A stretch of 64,000 nucleotides of DNA from Pigmentiphaga litoralis. GTDB lineage: Bacteria; Pseudomonadota; Gammaproteobacteria; Burkholderiales; Burkholderiaceae_B. Of this stretch, positions 44,485-51,480 are shown one piece after another. The translations under genes were made by a program, and so were the position numbers. Below the pieces are notes generated by a model. It did no database searches. It was not told the origin of the DNA and was given only the letters and a program-made list of their open reading frames with translations. Positions within the stretch are counted from its first letter, which is position 1, and every line of letters starts with the position of its first letter. The stretch lies in NCBI RefSeq assembly GCF_014651835.1, contig NZ_BMXQ01000003.1, positions 395,654 to 459,653 on the forward strand, read 5' to 3'.

Positions 44485-45019
44485 ATGACATTGACAGGTC
44501 GAGTCGTGATCGCCGCCGCTTGCGTGGTCAGCCTGTCGCATTGCGCGACACTGCCTGACCCCGAGCCTGCGACGCAAAGGTGAACCAGGGCGTGGCCGCC
44601 GCGATCATGGTCGATGACGTCGGGACCCTGAACGTTCCCAAGACCCTGTTGATCGCATGCGCGCCGGTGGCGTGCAGGTCGCCGTGTTCAACCCCGTCAT
44701 AGGGGTCGTTCCGGCGCTTTGGCAGCGGCAAGTCGTCCGCACAAAAGGCGCGCGATGAAGAAGCCAGGTGTGCGGGCAAGCCCACGGCGTCCACCGCGCC
44801 ATGGCGTGACACGCATCTCGAAATCCGTGGGCCTGCCGTGGCGAACATCAAAATCCATCCACATCACGATGGCCTACTTTGTCCCCGACCCAGCGTTTCT
44901 CAAGGCCCTACAATGACGTGGCGCTGTCCCGGCAGGTCACGCTGGCGCAGTGGCACAAGCGGCCCGTCAAGGACCGCGTCATGGAATTCATCTCGCGCTT
45001 TGGTGAACGCTGGCTGTAG
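44485..45019 (+). pseudogene. Decayed phospholipase D / cardiolipin synthase-like lipoprotein gene
   Basis: No intact frame exists, but fragments in different frames line up in family order. 44485-44583 encodes a lipoprotein-type N-terminus (VVIAAACVVSLSHCATLPDP). 44583-44650 gives GVAAAIMVDDVGTLNVPKTLL, which continues after a one-base shift as DRMRAGGVQVAVFNP. Near 44810 come WRDTHLEIRGPAVA and then SIHITMAYFVPDPAFLKAL in another frame. 44918-45019 encodes the end, LSRQVTLAQWHKRPVKDR ... GERWL and a stop. The HKD catalytic motifs are gone and the remnant is about one third of full length, so several deletions have occurred. Confidence 0.8.
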
Positions 45020-45050
45020 CGCGTGTGTGTGCCAGGGTGTCACGCATGAA

Positions 45051-45080
45051 AAAGCCCGCACTGGTTGCGGGCTTTATTTG
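45051..45080. terminator. Bidirectional terminator
   Basis: AAAGCCCGCA (45051-45060) pairs with TGCGGGCTTT (45066-45075) around a 5-base loop, with T-rich flanks on both strands. It separates the decayed gene from the sigma54 activator. Confidence 0.85.
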
Positions 45081-45144
45081 GTGCGGGCGTTTCTTCAAAC
45101 GGCCTTTTCTTGAAGCGGGCTTTTTTTGAATCCGGTGCTGCGGC

Positions 45145-46227
45145 TTATTCGACCGACCCGCCGCCCGAGCCATCGGGCTTGTAGCTTTCAAGGCGGTTGT
45201 AGAGCGTCTTCAGGCTGATGCCAAGGGTGCTTGCCGCCTGGCGCTTGTCGCCATCGAAATGGGCCAGCGTCGCCAGGATGATTTCGCGCTGCGCATCGAG
45301 CAGTGGCGTGCCGATCCACACATCCAGGAAACCTTCGCGGCGCACCGCGCGCTTGTTGCGCGGCGGCTGGGTCGGGCCCGGCAGTTCTACCACCTTGTCG
45401 GCCATGATGAAGGCACGATGCACGGTGTTCTTCAACTCCCGCACATTGCCGTTCCACGAATGCTGGCCCAACGCTTCCAGCGCGCGCTTGGAAAACACCT
45501 TGCTGGTTTTCTCGGCGGCGTTGAACTGGTCCAGGAACCGCTGCGCCAACAGCTCGATGTCGCCCTGGCGTTCGCGCAAGGGGGGCACGCGTATCGGAAA
45601 CACGGCCAGGCGGTACAGCAGGTCTTCCCGGAACCGGCCGTCCTTGACGGCCACCTGCGGGTCGCGGTTCGTTGCGGCAATCACGCGAACGTCCACTTCA
45701 ATCTGCTCGGTACCGCCCACGCGATGGAAGGTGCCGGTTTCGAGCACCCGCAGCAGCTTGATCTGCATGTCGGGCGCCATCTCGGTGATTTCGTCCAGGA
45801 AAATCGTGCCGCCGCTGGCATGCTCGAAGTACCCGATGTGCTGGTGGATCGCACCCGTGAAGCTGCCTTTTTCGTGACCGAACAGTTCCCCTTCAATCAG
45901 CGATGCCGGAATTGCGCCGCAGTTGACCGGAATGAAGGCCTTGGCGTTACGCTGGCTCTTGTCATGGACGGTCTTGGCGATCAATTCCTTGCCGGTCCCG
46001 CTGTCGCCGACGATCAGGACGGACAGGGCTGTCTTGGCAACCTTGTCGATCTGCCGGTACAGGTTCTGCATGACCGGCGAGTTGCCATACAGCAGCCCAT
46101 ACGGCTGGGGAATGGCATTGGTCCCGGCCTGCGCGGCGCGCGCTGTCCCACTCCTCGGCTTAATCGACGCTGGCGCAGCATCAGCCGGAAGATTAATGGT
46201 TGGATTGGAAACATCGCCTGATTGCAT
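45145..46227 (-). CDS. Sigma54-dependent activator without a receiver domain
   Basis: A 360-residue AAA+ enhancer-binding protein. Residues 1-45 are short and unstructured, so no receiver or other sensor domain is present. The AAA+ domain has Walker A (IVGDSGTGKELIAK), the sigma54-contact loop as GSFTGA (usual form GAFTGA), Walker B (GGTIFLDEITEM) and the R-finger region (REDLLYRLAVFPIRVPPLRER). The C-terminal Fis-type helix-turn-helix reads AASTLGISLKTLYNRLESY. With no N-terminal control, activity may depend on expression or on partner proteins. A sigma54-like site lies upstream, so autoregulation is possible. Confidence 0.93.
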   Translation of the reverse strand: MQSGDVSNPTINLPADAAPASIKPRSGTARAAQAGTNAIPQPYGLLYGNSPVMQNLYRQIDKVAKTALSVLIVGDSGTGKELIAKTVHDKSQRNAKAFIPVNCGAIPASLIEGELFGHEKGSFTGAIHQHIGYFEHASGGTIFLDEITEMAPDMQIKLLRVLETGTFHRVGGTEQIEVDVRVIAATNRDPQVAVKDGRFREDLLYRLAVFPIRVPPLRERQGDIELLAQRFLDQFNAAEKTSKVFSKRALEALGQHSWNGNVRELKNTVHRAFIMADKVVELPGPTQPPRNKRAVRREGFLDVWIGTPLLDAQREIILATLAHFDGDKRQAASTLGISLKTLYNRLESYKPDGSGGGSVE

Positions 46228-46256
46228 CGGGTCCCTGCTAGGTCAGTATGGATTTA

Positions 46257-46272
46257 TGCATTGATCGTACCC
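46257..46272 (-). promoter_or_regulatory. Possible sigma54-type promoter of the receiver-less activator
   Basis: On the minus strand GGGTACG-ATCA-ATGCA keeps the GG-N10-GC spacing but has three mismatches. The predicted transcription start is about 19 bp before the ATG. Confidence 0.35.
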
Positions 46273-46367
46273 CGTTTGATCAGTGCCTCAAACGCGCTCC
46301 CGGTTACGGTCCGCCCGTGTTGGTAACCAATCCGTGCAAGGCTTGCTCGGTCGGGAGAAATTATACG

Positions 46368-46408
46368 AAAGCGTGTAAATTTTACGTTGCGCGCAATTTG
46401 CGCGGCGT
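46368..46408. promoter_or_regulatory. Dyad cluster upstream of the DUF883 gene
   Basis: A perfect GTAAA-T-TTTAC palindrome is followed at once by TTGCGCGCAA and GCGCAATTTGCGC dyads. They lie about 80-110 bp upstream of the sigma54 site at 46475, the normal distance for activator binding sites. Confidence 0.4.
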
Positions 46409-46474
46409 GGCCATGCTGGGAAGATCCGCAGATTCTGCCGGGCCGTAGCTTGGCGAATTCACGTTCCTGCCCAT

Positions 46475-46490
46475 TGGCACGGAAGATGCA
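46475..46490 (+). promoter_or_regulatory. Strong candidate sigma54 promoter of the DUF883 gene
   Basis: TGGCACG-GAAG-ATGCA has a perfect -24 box (TTGGCACG with the preceding T) and one mismatch in the -12 box. The predicted transcription start is near 46502, leaving a 175-base leader before the gene. Confidence 0.65.
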
Positions 46491-46676
46491 TATCAACATC
46501 AACTGCGGTACCGAGTCGGTGCTCGCAGGGCCTTGCGCGGTCAGGCCGGAGTTGCTCCGGCAAGCCTCCCAGGGCGTTGGCGGCGGGGATGTTCATTTTT
46601 ATTAACGGTGCTTGTTGCACGACCTCCCGGACTGTCCGGTCCAGGTCGAGCCTTCGTCGTACACAAGGAGAAAGTC

Positions 46677-46997
46677 ATGGTTGCCAATGCAATTGATGTG
46701 TCTTCCAAGAAAGAAAAGATCGCCAGCAACTTTCGCGGCCTGGTTGAAGGTGCGGAAGACCTGCTGCGCTCCACCGCAGCGGCGACCGGTACGGAAGTTG
46801 ACAGCGCACGCAGCAAGCTGAACGCACAGCTGAGCCGTGCCAAGGGCCTCTACAGCGACCTGGAAACATCGGCCATCGACTCGTACAAGGAAGTGTCGGA
46901 AACCACCGACGCCTACGTGCGTGAGAACCCCTGGCGCGCTGTCGGCATTGCTGCCGCAGTCGGCGTTCTGGTCAGCCTGGTTGCGCTGCGCCGTTAA
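46677..46997 (+). CDS. DUF883 (ElaB/YqjD-like) membrane-anchored protein
   Basis: A 106-residue protein of the ElaB/YqjD/DUF883 family. Its N-terminal two thirds are a charged amphipathic helix (LVEGAEDLLRSTAAATG, LNAQLSRAKGLYSDLE), and the C-terminus is the family signature YVRENPWRAVGIAAAVGVL followed by a short membrane helix ending in RR. E. coli relatives bind ribosomes at the inner membrane in stationary phase under RpoS; here a sigma54-type promoter precedes the gene. AAGGAG lies 7 bp before the ATG at 46677. Confidence 0.92.
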   Translation: MVANAIDVSSKKEKIASNFRGLVEGAEDLLRSTAAATGTEVDSARSKLNAQLSRAKGLYSDLETSAIDSYKEVSETTDAYVRENPWRAVGIAAAVGVLVSLVALRR

Positions 46998-47299
46998 GCC
47001 GCACTAGGCATAATGCGGACCCTGCACCGCCTTTCGCTGCCCTGCGTCCTGCACGCAGATCGGGAAACGCGAGGCAGTCCGTGCATGAAGCGGGCCGTCA
47101 CCGGTCTGCCGCATCCGGCAACGTGCCCGATGCGGCGGCAGGTGCGGCCCGGGAATCGTTAGGAGACCCGGTTTCTTGCTATCGTTTCGACGGTTTGAAT
47201 GGGAAGTAGGTGGTACGCGCGCGTGGCGGATCGGACCCTGTTATAAGGGTAGCGAAGGTTCCCAGCGCGCGTTTTTACAGGTTATCGGAGTTTGCTCGC
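46998..47299. other. 302-bp gap between DUF883 gene and orphan regulator
   Basis: It holds a hairpin without a T run (GCCGCATC 47108-47115 with GATGCGGC 47129-47136), a possible end structure for the DUF883 transcript, and a GC-rich leader with repeated GCGCGC runs before the regulator. No further gene is visible. Confidence 0.5.
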
Positions 47300-48658
47300 A
47301 TGCCGCACGTATTGATCGTTGATGATGAACCGAACACGCGGGCCGCGCTCGCCGAAATCATCGCTGACGAGGGATTCACCACCGCCGTCGCCGGCGACCT
47401 GCGCGAAGCCCGGATCCAGATCGTGCGGCAGGCGCCCGACGTAGTGCTGACCGACCTGAAGCTGCCCGATGGCACCGGCATGGACCTGTTCAAGGAACTG
47501 GAGCCGGGCATCCCGGTGGAAGTGATTCTGATCACGGGCCACGCCAGCGTGGAAAGTGCGGTGGACGCGCTGCGCCTGGGCGCGGCCGATTACCTGGTCA
47601 AACCGATCAACATGCAGCGCCTCAAGGCGATCCTGGACCGTATCCCGCGTTCGGGCGACCTCAAGGCCGAGATCGGCTCGCTGCGCGGCGAACTGCGCCG
47701 GTATGGCCGCTTTGGCCGCATGCTCGGCAATTCCGCAGCCATGCAGCAGTTCTACGACCAGATCAACAAGGTGGCGCCCACCGAGGCAACCGTGCTTCTG
47801 ATCGGTGAAAGTGGTACGGGCAAGGAACTGGCAGCCCAGACGGTGCACGAGCTCAGCCTGCGCCGCAAGCGGCCTTTCCTGGCGGTCAACTGCGGCGCGA
47901 TCTCGCCCAACCTGATCGAAAGCGAAATGTTCGGTCACGAGCGCGGCAGCTTCACCGGCGCCGAACGCCAGCACAAGGGATATTTCGAACGCTCGAACGG
48001 CGGCACGCTGTTCCTCGACGAAATCACTGAAATGCCGATCGAACTGCAGGTCAAGTTGCTGCGGGTGCTCGAAACGGGCCTGTTCATGCGGGTCGGCACG
48101 AACCAGGAAATCGAAAGCGACGTCCGCATCGTGGCCGCGACCAACCGCAACCCGATGGAAGCGGTGGCCGAAGGCAAGCTGCGTGAAGATCTGTACCACC
48201 GCCTGAATGTGTTCCCGCTGCAGCTTCCGCCCTTGCGCGATCGCGGCAAGGATTCCGAGTTGCTGGCGCAGAGTTTCCTGGACGATCTGAACGCGCAGCA
48301 CGGCACGACCAAGACCTTCGCGCCCGAGATGCTCGCGAACCTGTCGGCGCATTCCTGGCCGGGCAACGTCCGCGAATTGAAGAACTACGTGCAGCGCGCG
48401 TTCATCATGGCCGATGAAGGGCTGATCAGCCCGTTTGCAGCGCCCATGCAGCTGGCCACGTCGAAGGCGCCCGCAGAAACGATCATCACGATCCCGGTGG
48501 GTATGTCTCTTGCGGAAGCAGATCGTCAGCTGATCTTTGCGACGCTCGAGCAATGCGCGGGTGTCAAAAAGCACGCGGCCGAAGTCTTGGGCATCAGCCT
48601 GAAGACGCTATACAACCGCCTTGAAGAATATTCGGCTTCCGACGCGCTCGACGAATAG
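47300..48658 (+). CDS. Sigma54-dependent response regulator (NtrC type), orphan
   Basis: A 452-residue three-domain activator. Receiver: LIVDDEPNTRAAL, phosphoacceptor D52 in VVLTDLKLPDGTG, lysine in YLVKPINM. AAA+ domain: Walker A (IGESGTGKELAAQ), loop GSFTGA in place of GAFTGA, Walker B (GGTLFLDEITEM). C-terminal Fis-type helix-turn-helix: AAEVLGISLKTLYNRLEEY, nearly identical to that of the receiver-less activator at 45145. No histidine kinase is adjacent. The ATG at 47300 follows CGGAG. The two activators probably bind the same DNA sites (inference from the shared helix). Confidence 0.94.
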   Translation: MPHVLIVDDEPNTRAALAEIIADEGFTTAVAGDLREARIQIVRQAPDVVLTDLKLPDGTGMDLFKELEPGIPVEVILITGHASVESAVDALRLGAADYLVKPINMQRLKAILDRIPRSGDLKAEIGSLRGELRRYGRFGRMLGNSAAMQQFYDQINKVAPTEATVLLIGESGTGKELAAQTVHELSLRRKRPFLAVNCGAISPNLIESEMFGHERGSFTGAERQHKGYFERSNGGTLFLDEITEMPIELQVKLLRVLETGLFMRVGTNQEIESDVRIVAATNRNPMEAVAEGKLREDLYHRLNVFPLQLPPLRDRGKDSELLAQSFLDDLNAQHGTTKTFAPEMLANLSAHSWPGNVRELKNYVQRAFIMADEGLISPFAAPMQLATSKAPAETIITIPVGMSLAEADRQLIFATLEQCAGVKKHAAEVLGISLKTLYNRLEEYSASDALDE

Positions 48659-48698
48659 GCGCGTGGGGGGCAAGCGGCCACAACGACAAGGAGCCAAC

Positions 48699-48869
48699 AT
48701 GCAGGATCTGCACATGCACACCACCCCCCCGGTACCTCCCGTCAACGATCCCCCGGTCGACCCGATCGGTGATCCGCCAGGCGGCCCGGTCGGCGATCCC
48801 CCGCCCAACAATCCCGAGCCTGTCGAGCCCCCGCAGATCCCGCCTGCGCCGGTTCCTCCGCAAGGCTGA
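48699..48869 (+). CDS. Small proline-rich protein, function unknown
   Basis: A 56-residue protein, about 45% proline over most of its length (repeats of the PPxxP and DPPxxP type), with no signal peptide or cysteine. It probably forms an extended polyproline structure. A strong AAGGAG ribosome site lies 5 bp before the ATG at 48699. It is 40 bp downstream of the NtrC-type regulator and may be co-transcribed with it. Similar short proline-rich proteins occur in Burkholderiales, without known function. Confidence 0.65.
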   Translation: MQDLHMHTTPPVPPVNDPPVDPIGDPPGGPVGDPPPNNPEPVEPPQIPPAPVPPQG

Positions 48870-48907
48870 CCTCCCGCCTTGCCGCTTCCTGACCAGCGCC
48901 CGCTGAA

Positions 48908-48923
48908 CGGCACGTTTCGTGCT
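48908..48923 (+). promoter_or_regulatory. Candidate sigma54 promoter of the glycine-zipper protein gene
   Basis: CGGCACG-TTTC-GTGCT keeps the spacing, with one mismatch in each box. The sequence is also a small dyad (GCACG-TTT-CGTGC), so an operator is an alternative. The predicted transcription start is near 48934, and the gene begins at 48958. Confidence 0.5.
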
Positions 48924-48957
48924 GTACAGCGGGCACAATGCTAATAAGGAAAACACC

Positions 48958-49542
48958 ATGTCCCTGATTGTCGCTGCTCGATTCGACTCGTTTCCCGAGG
49001 CCGAAGCCGCTGGCCGTATGCTGTTCCAGAAAGGCTTCAAGGAAGAAGACGTGTCGATTTTCTTCGTGAACCCGGCCGGTCAACACGCCCGTCACGCCGT
49101 GGGTGGCGATCAGGCTGCAAGCGAGGGCGCCAAGGATGCGCACAAAGGCGCGATCATCGGCGCGGCAACGATTGCCGTGCTGGGCGCGGTTTTGGGCGCC
49201 GCGGTGTGGATGGTGTCGGGCATCCCGCTGTGGGCACTGATCATCTTCGTTGCAGTGGGTGCCTACATTGGCTCGCTGGGCGGCGCCATGGTGGCGACCA
49301 AACAGAACAGCAAGCGGCCCGCGCGCCCCGGTCAGGACATCGGCATGCGCCGCGCGGGCGTGCTGACGTCGGTGCGCGTCGTGCCCGATACCGAAACGCT
49401 GGCTTCGCAGATTCTGCTGCAGGCGGGCGGCAAGGATATCGAGCGTGCCGGCGGTCAGTGGAAGAACGGCGACTGGGTGGACTTCGATGCGACCAACACC
49501 CCAGTCCTGAGCGACAAGGTGCCCGCCAAGGCCACCGAGTAA
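48958..49542 (+). CDS. Membrane protein with central glycine-zipper segment
   Basis: A 194-residue protein, probably of the general-stress 'flavinator of succinate'-like small-molecule-free type that I cannot name with certainty. It has an N-terminal soluble part (VAARFDSFPEAEAAGRMLFQKGF, similar to ferredoxin-like folds that sense relatives of YflT-type stress proteins), two adjacent hydrophobic Gly/Ala-rich helices (residues about 62-110, AIIGAATIAVLGAVLGAAVW and IPLWALIIFVAVGAYIGSL) and a C-terminal soluble part. It should lie in the inner membrane. AAGGAAA precedes the ATG. Confidence 0.75.
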   Translation: MSLIVAARFDSFPEAEAAGRMLFQKGFKEEDVSIFFVNPAGQHARHAVGGDQAASEGAKDAHKGAIIGAATIAVLGAVLGAAVWMVSGIPLWALIIFVAVGAYIGSLGGAMVATKQNSKRPARPGQDIGMRRAGVLTSVRVVPDTETLASQILLQAGGKDIERAGGQWKNGDWVDFDATNTPVLSDKVPAKATE

Positions 49543-49626
49543 GTCAGGCGAAACGACCCGGTGCGGTATGGCACGGACCGGTCTTCGTTCCAATGACGAA
49601 TCGGCCGATCGGTTCGCCAGAGTTGA

Positions 49627-49655
49627 AAAAAAGCGCCTTCTTTTAGGCGCCTTTT
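49627..49655. terminator. Bidirectional terminator
   Basis: GCGCCT (49633-49638) pairs with AGGCGC (49645-49650), with an A run on the left and a T run on the right. It lies between the convergent genes ending at 49542 and 49661. Confidence 0.8.
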
Positions 49656-49660
49656 CCATG

Positions 49661-49990
49661 TCAGACGTTGTCGTTCTCATCGTCATCCGGAATCGCATCG
49701 CCGATCCGGTCGCCGACATTGCCCTGACTGATTTCCTGTTCGTCCACGCCTTCACCCGGGATGGGTTCGATCGAGTCTGGCAGCAGATCATCGCCTTCTT
49801 CTTCGATCGAAATGTCCACCGAAGGACGATCGCCCGCTCCGCCCGAGTCGGAGTCGCTGTCACCTTGCGGCAAGCCCGCACGATCACTGCCGGTATCCGA
49901 ACTGTCGCTCGGTCCAAGATCGCTGTTGGTATGGCCCGGCGGGAAGCCCATTGCTTCTGCGCCATCGTTAAGTAGGGTGCTGTTCGCCAT
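49661..49990 (-). CDS. Small acidic protein, function unknown
   Basis: A 109-residue, very acidic protein (Asp, Glu, Ser and Gly-rich, for example SDSDSGGAGDRPSVDI and IPDDDENDNV). It starts with ANSTLLNDGAEAMGFPPGHTNSDLGPSDSSD (residues 2-32), which has no signal or membrane segment. Similar short acidic proteins exist in Burkholderiales without known role. A TCAGGAG ribosome site precedes the ATG at 49990. It lies downstream of the exported 123-residue protein gene and a terminator. Confidence 0.7.
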   Translation of the reverse strand: MANSTLLNDGAEAMGFPPGHTNSDLGPSDSSDTGSDRAGLPQGDSDSDSGGAGDRPSVDISIEEEGDDLLPDSIEPIPGEGVDEQEISQGNVGDRIGDAIPDDDENDNV

Positions 49991-50004
49991 GTTCGACTCC
50001 TGAG

Positions 50005-50028
50005 AAAAAAGGCCGCTGTGAGCGGCCT
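50005..50028 (-). terminator. Terminator after the exported 123-residue protein gene
   Basis: AGGCCGCT (50021-50028 on the minus strand) pairs with AGCGGCCT around a 3-base loop and is followed by a run of six T on the minus strand (50010-50005). Confidence 0.88.
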
Positions 50029-50092
50029 GAATGGAATGCGATCGTTCTTGTCGTTGAAGTCTGACCCCTGGCGGGATCAGACGTTCAGGCAA

Positions 50093-50464
50093 TTACATGT
50101 TGTAGGTTGTCTTGGCCTGCTTCTGGCACATGTCCTTGGCGTCGCCGGACATGGCGTCACATTTTTCCTTGGCAACCTTGTAGTCAGCTTCGCGCTTTTC
50201 CTTGTTGGCATCGGCACGGACGTCGCCAGTCTTGGCAGCGGCCTTGTTGTCCACTTCAGCCTTGGTACGCTTGGCCTTGGCTTCCTTCTCGCACACGTCT
50301 TGATTGTTGCCCTTCATCGGCTTGCACAGTTCCATGGCGGACTTGTACTCAGCTTCGATCTGCTTGTCGCGCATCTTGTATGCGTCGTCAGCAGCGTGCG
50401 CGCCGACGGAGAATGCAGCGCAGGACAGCAGGGCGATGGTCAGGGTGGTTTTTATGGTTTTCAT
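50093..50464 (-). CDS. Exported Lys/Ala-rich helical protein, function unknown
   Basis: A 123-residue periplasmic protein with a clear signal peptide (MKTIKTTLTIALLSCAAFSV, cut after AHA). The mature part is charged and helical, with repeated Ala, Lys and Glu and two pairs of cysteines (MELCKPMKGNNQDVCEKEAK and KEKCDAMSGDAKDMCQKQ), each C-x9/10-C, suggesting two helical hairpins closed by disulfides. I recognise the type from Burkholderiales genomes, but it has no assigned role. GGAG precedes the ATG, and a sigma54-type promoter lies about 70 bp upstream. Confidence 0.85.
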   Translation of the reverse strand: MKTIKTTLTIALLSCAAFSVGAHAADDAYKMRDKQIEAEYKSAMELCKPMKGNNQDVCEKEAKAKRTKAEVDNKAAAKTGDVRADANKEKREADYKVAKEKCDAMSGDAKDMCQKQAKTTYNM

Positions 50465-50533
50465 AGGGCTCTCCTAGCTTCAATAGACGGGTACATCGGG
50501 TGACCGTAATCACTCCCGGTGCATCCTTATCCT

Positions 50534-50549
50534 TGCAAGCCCCATGCCA
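50534..50549 (-). promoter_or_regulatory. Strong candidate sigma54 promoter of the exported 123-residue protein gene
   Basis: On the minus strand TGGCATG-GGGC-TTGCA differs from consensus at one position, with an exact -12 box and exact GG-N10-GC spacing. The predicted transcription start is near 50523, about 59 bp before the ATG. Confidence 0.7.
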
Positions 50550-50763
50550 TGCTGCGCAGGCTTGATACAGCGCCCTTTGCAGCGCGACGTTGTAAAGCGG
50601 GTGTGCATCCGATGTAAAAAAAGCGAATGCTTGTACCTGTTGTGTATAAAGCGGCAAAAGCATGGGGTGGTCGGGCGGGCCGGGCCGGCGTGTCGATTGG
50701 ACGGCTCGGCTCAAGTGGGCCAACAGGCGGCGTGGATCATGCAGCCGGATGGCGCAGTCTTGC

Positions 50764-51402
50764 TCACGCAGGCCGGGTCTTGCTGCGGTAATCGCACAGA
50801 TCGACGATGCCGCATTCCGGGCACTTCGGTGTCCTCGCGACGCACACATAGCGCCCGTGCAGGATCAGCCAGTGGTGGGCATCCATCAGGTACTGGCGGG
50901 GCACGAATTTCAACAGCTTGGCTTCGACCTCGACGACGTTCTTGCCCGGGGCCAGCCCCGTCCGGTTGCTGACCCGGAAGATGTGGGTGTCGACCGCCAT
51001 CGCCACTTGCCGGAACGCCGTGTTCAGGACCACGTTGGCGGTCTTGCGGCCCACGCCCGGCAGCGCCTCCAGCGATGCGCGGTCCGCCGGCACCTCGCCG
51101 CCGTGGCGCTCGATCAGCTGCCGACAGGTCGCCAGGACATTCTTCGTCTTGGTCTTCCAGAGATTGATGGTGCGCACGTGTTCGCCCAGCGTCTCCTCGC
51201 CCAGGGCCAGAATCCCTTCAGGTGTGCCATGGTCGGGAAAGAAGCGGCGCGTGGCAATATTCACCGACTTGTCGGTGGCCTGCGCCGACAGGATGACGGC
51301 GATCAGCAACTGGAACGGCGTTGTGTACTCCAGCTCGGTCTGCGGCGTGGGATTGGCCGCGCTCAGGCGGCGAAAGATCTCTTGGCGCTTGGTGTTATTC
51401 AT
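50764..51402 (-). CDS. nth: Endonuclease III
   Basis: Nth removes oxidised pyrimidines and nicks abasic sites in base-excision repair. The 212-residue protein has the helix-hairpin-helix LEALPGVGRKTANVVLN with the catalytic lysine, the catalytic aspartate in VDTHIFRVSNR, and the [4Fe-4S] cluster spaced C-x6-C-x2-C-x5-C (CVARTPKCPECGIVDLC). Length matches E. coli Nth (211). It lies 78 bp downstream of rnfB, a very common order, and is probably co-transcribed with it. Confidence 0.96.
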   Translation of the reverse strand: MNNTKRQEIFRRLSAANPTPQTELEYTTPFQLLIAVILSAQATDKSVNIATRRFFPDHGTPEGILALGEETLGEHVRTINLWKTKTKNVLATCRQLIERHGGEVPADRASLEALPGVGRKTANVVLNTAFRQVAMAVDTHIFRVSNRTGLAPGKNVVEVEAKLLKFVPRQYLMDAHHWLILHGRYVCVARTPKCPECGIVDLCDYRSKTRPA

Positions 51403-51480
51403 TGCAGAAGGAAAAGAAAGAGGGCCGGTGAAGCCAGGCGGTGCCGCAGGAATACGCTTGCCTGCACCTGAAAGGCCCGA

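Noticed and set aside
44528..44851. A 107-codon minus-strand frame over the decayed phospholipase gene
   Set aside because: No ribosome site or domain; the plus-strand fragments explain the sequence better.
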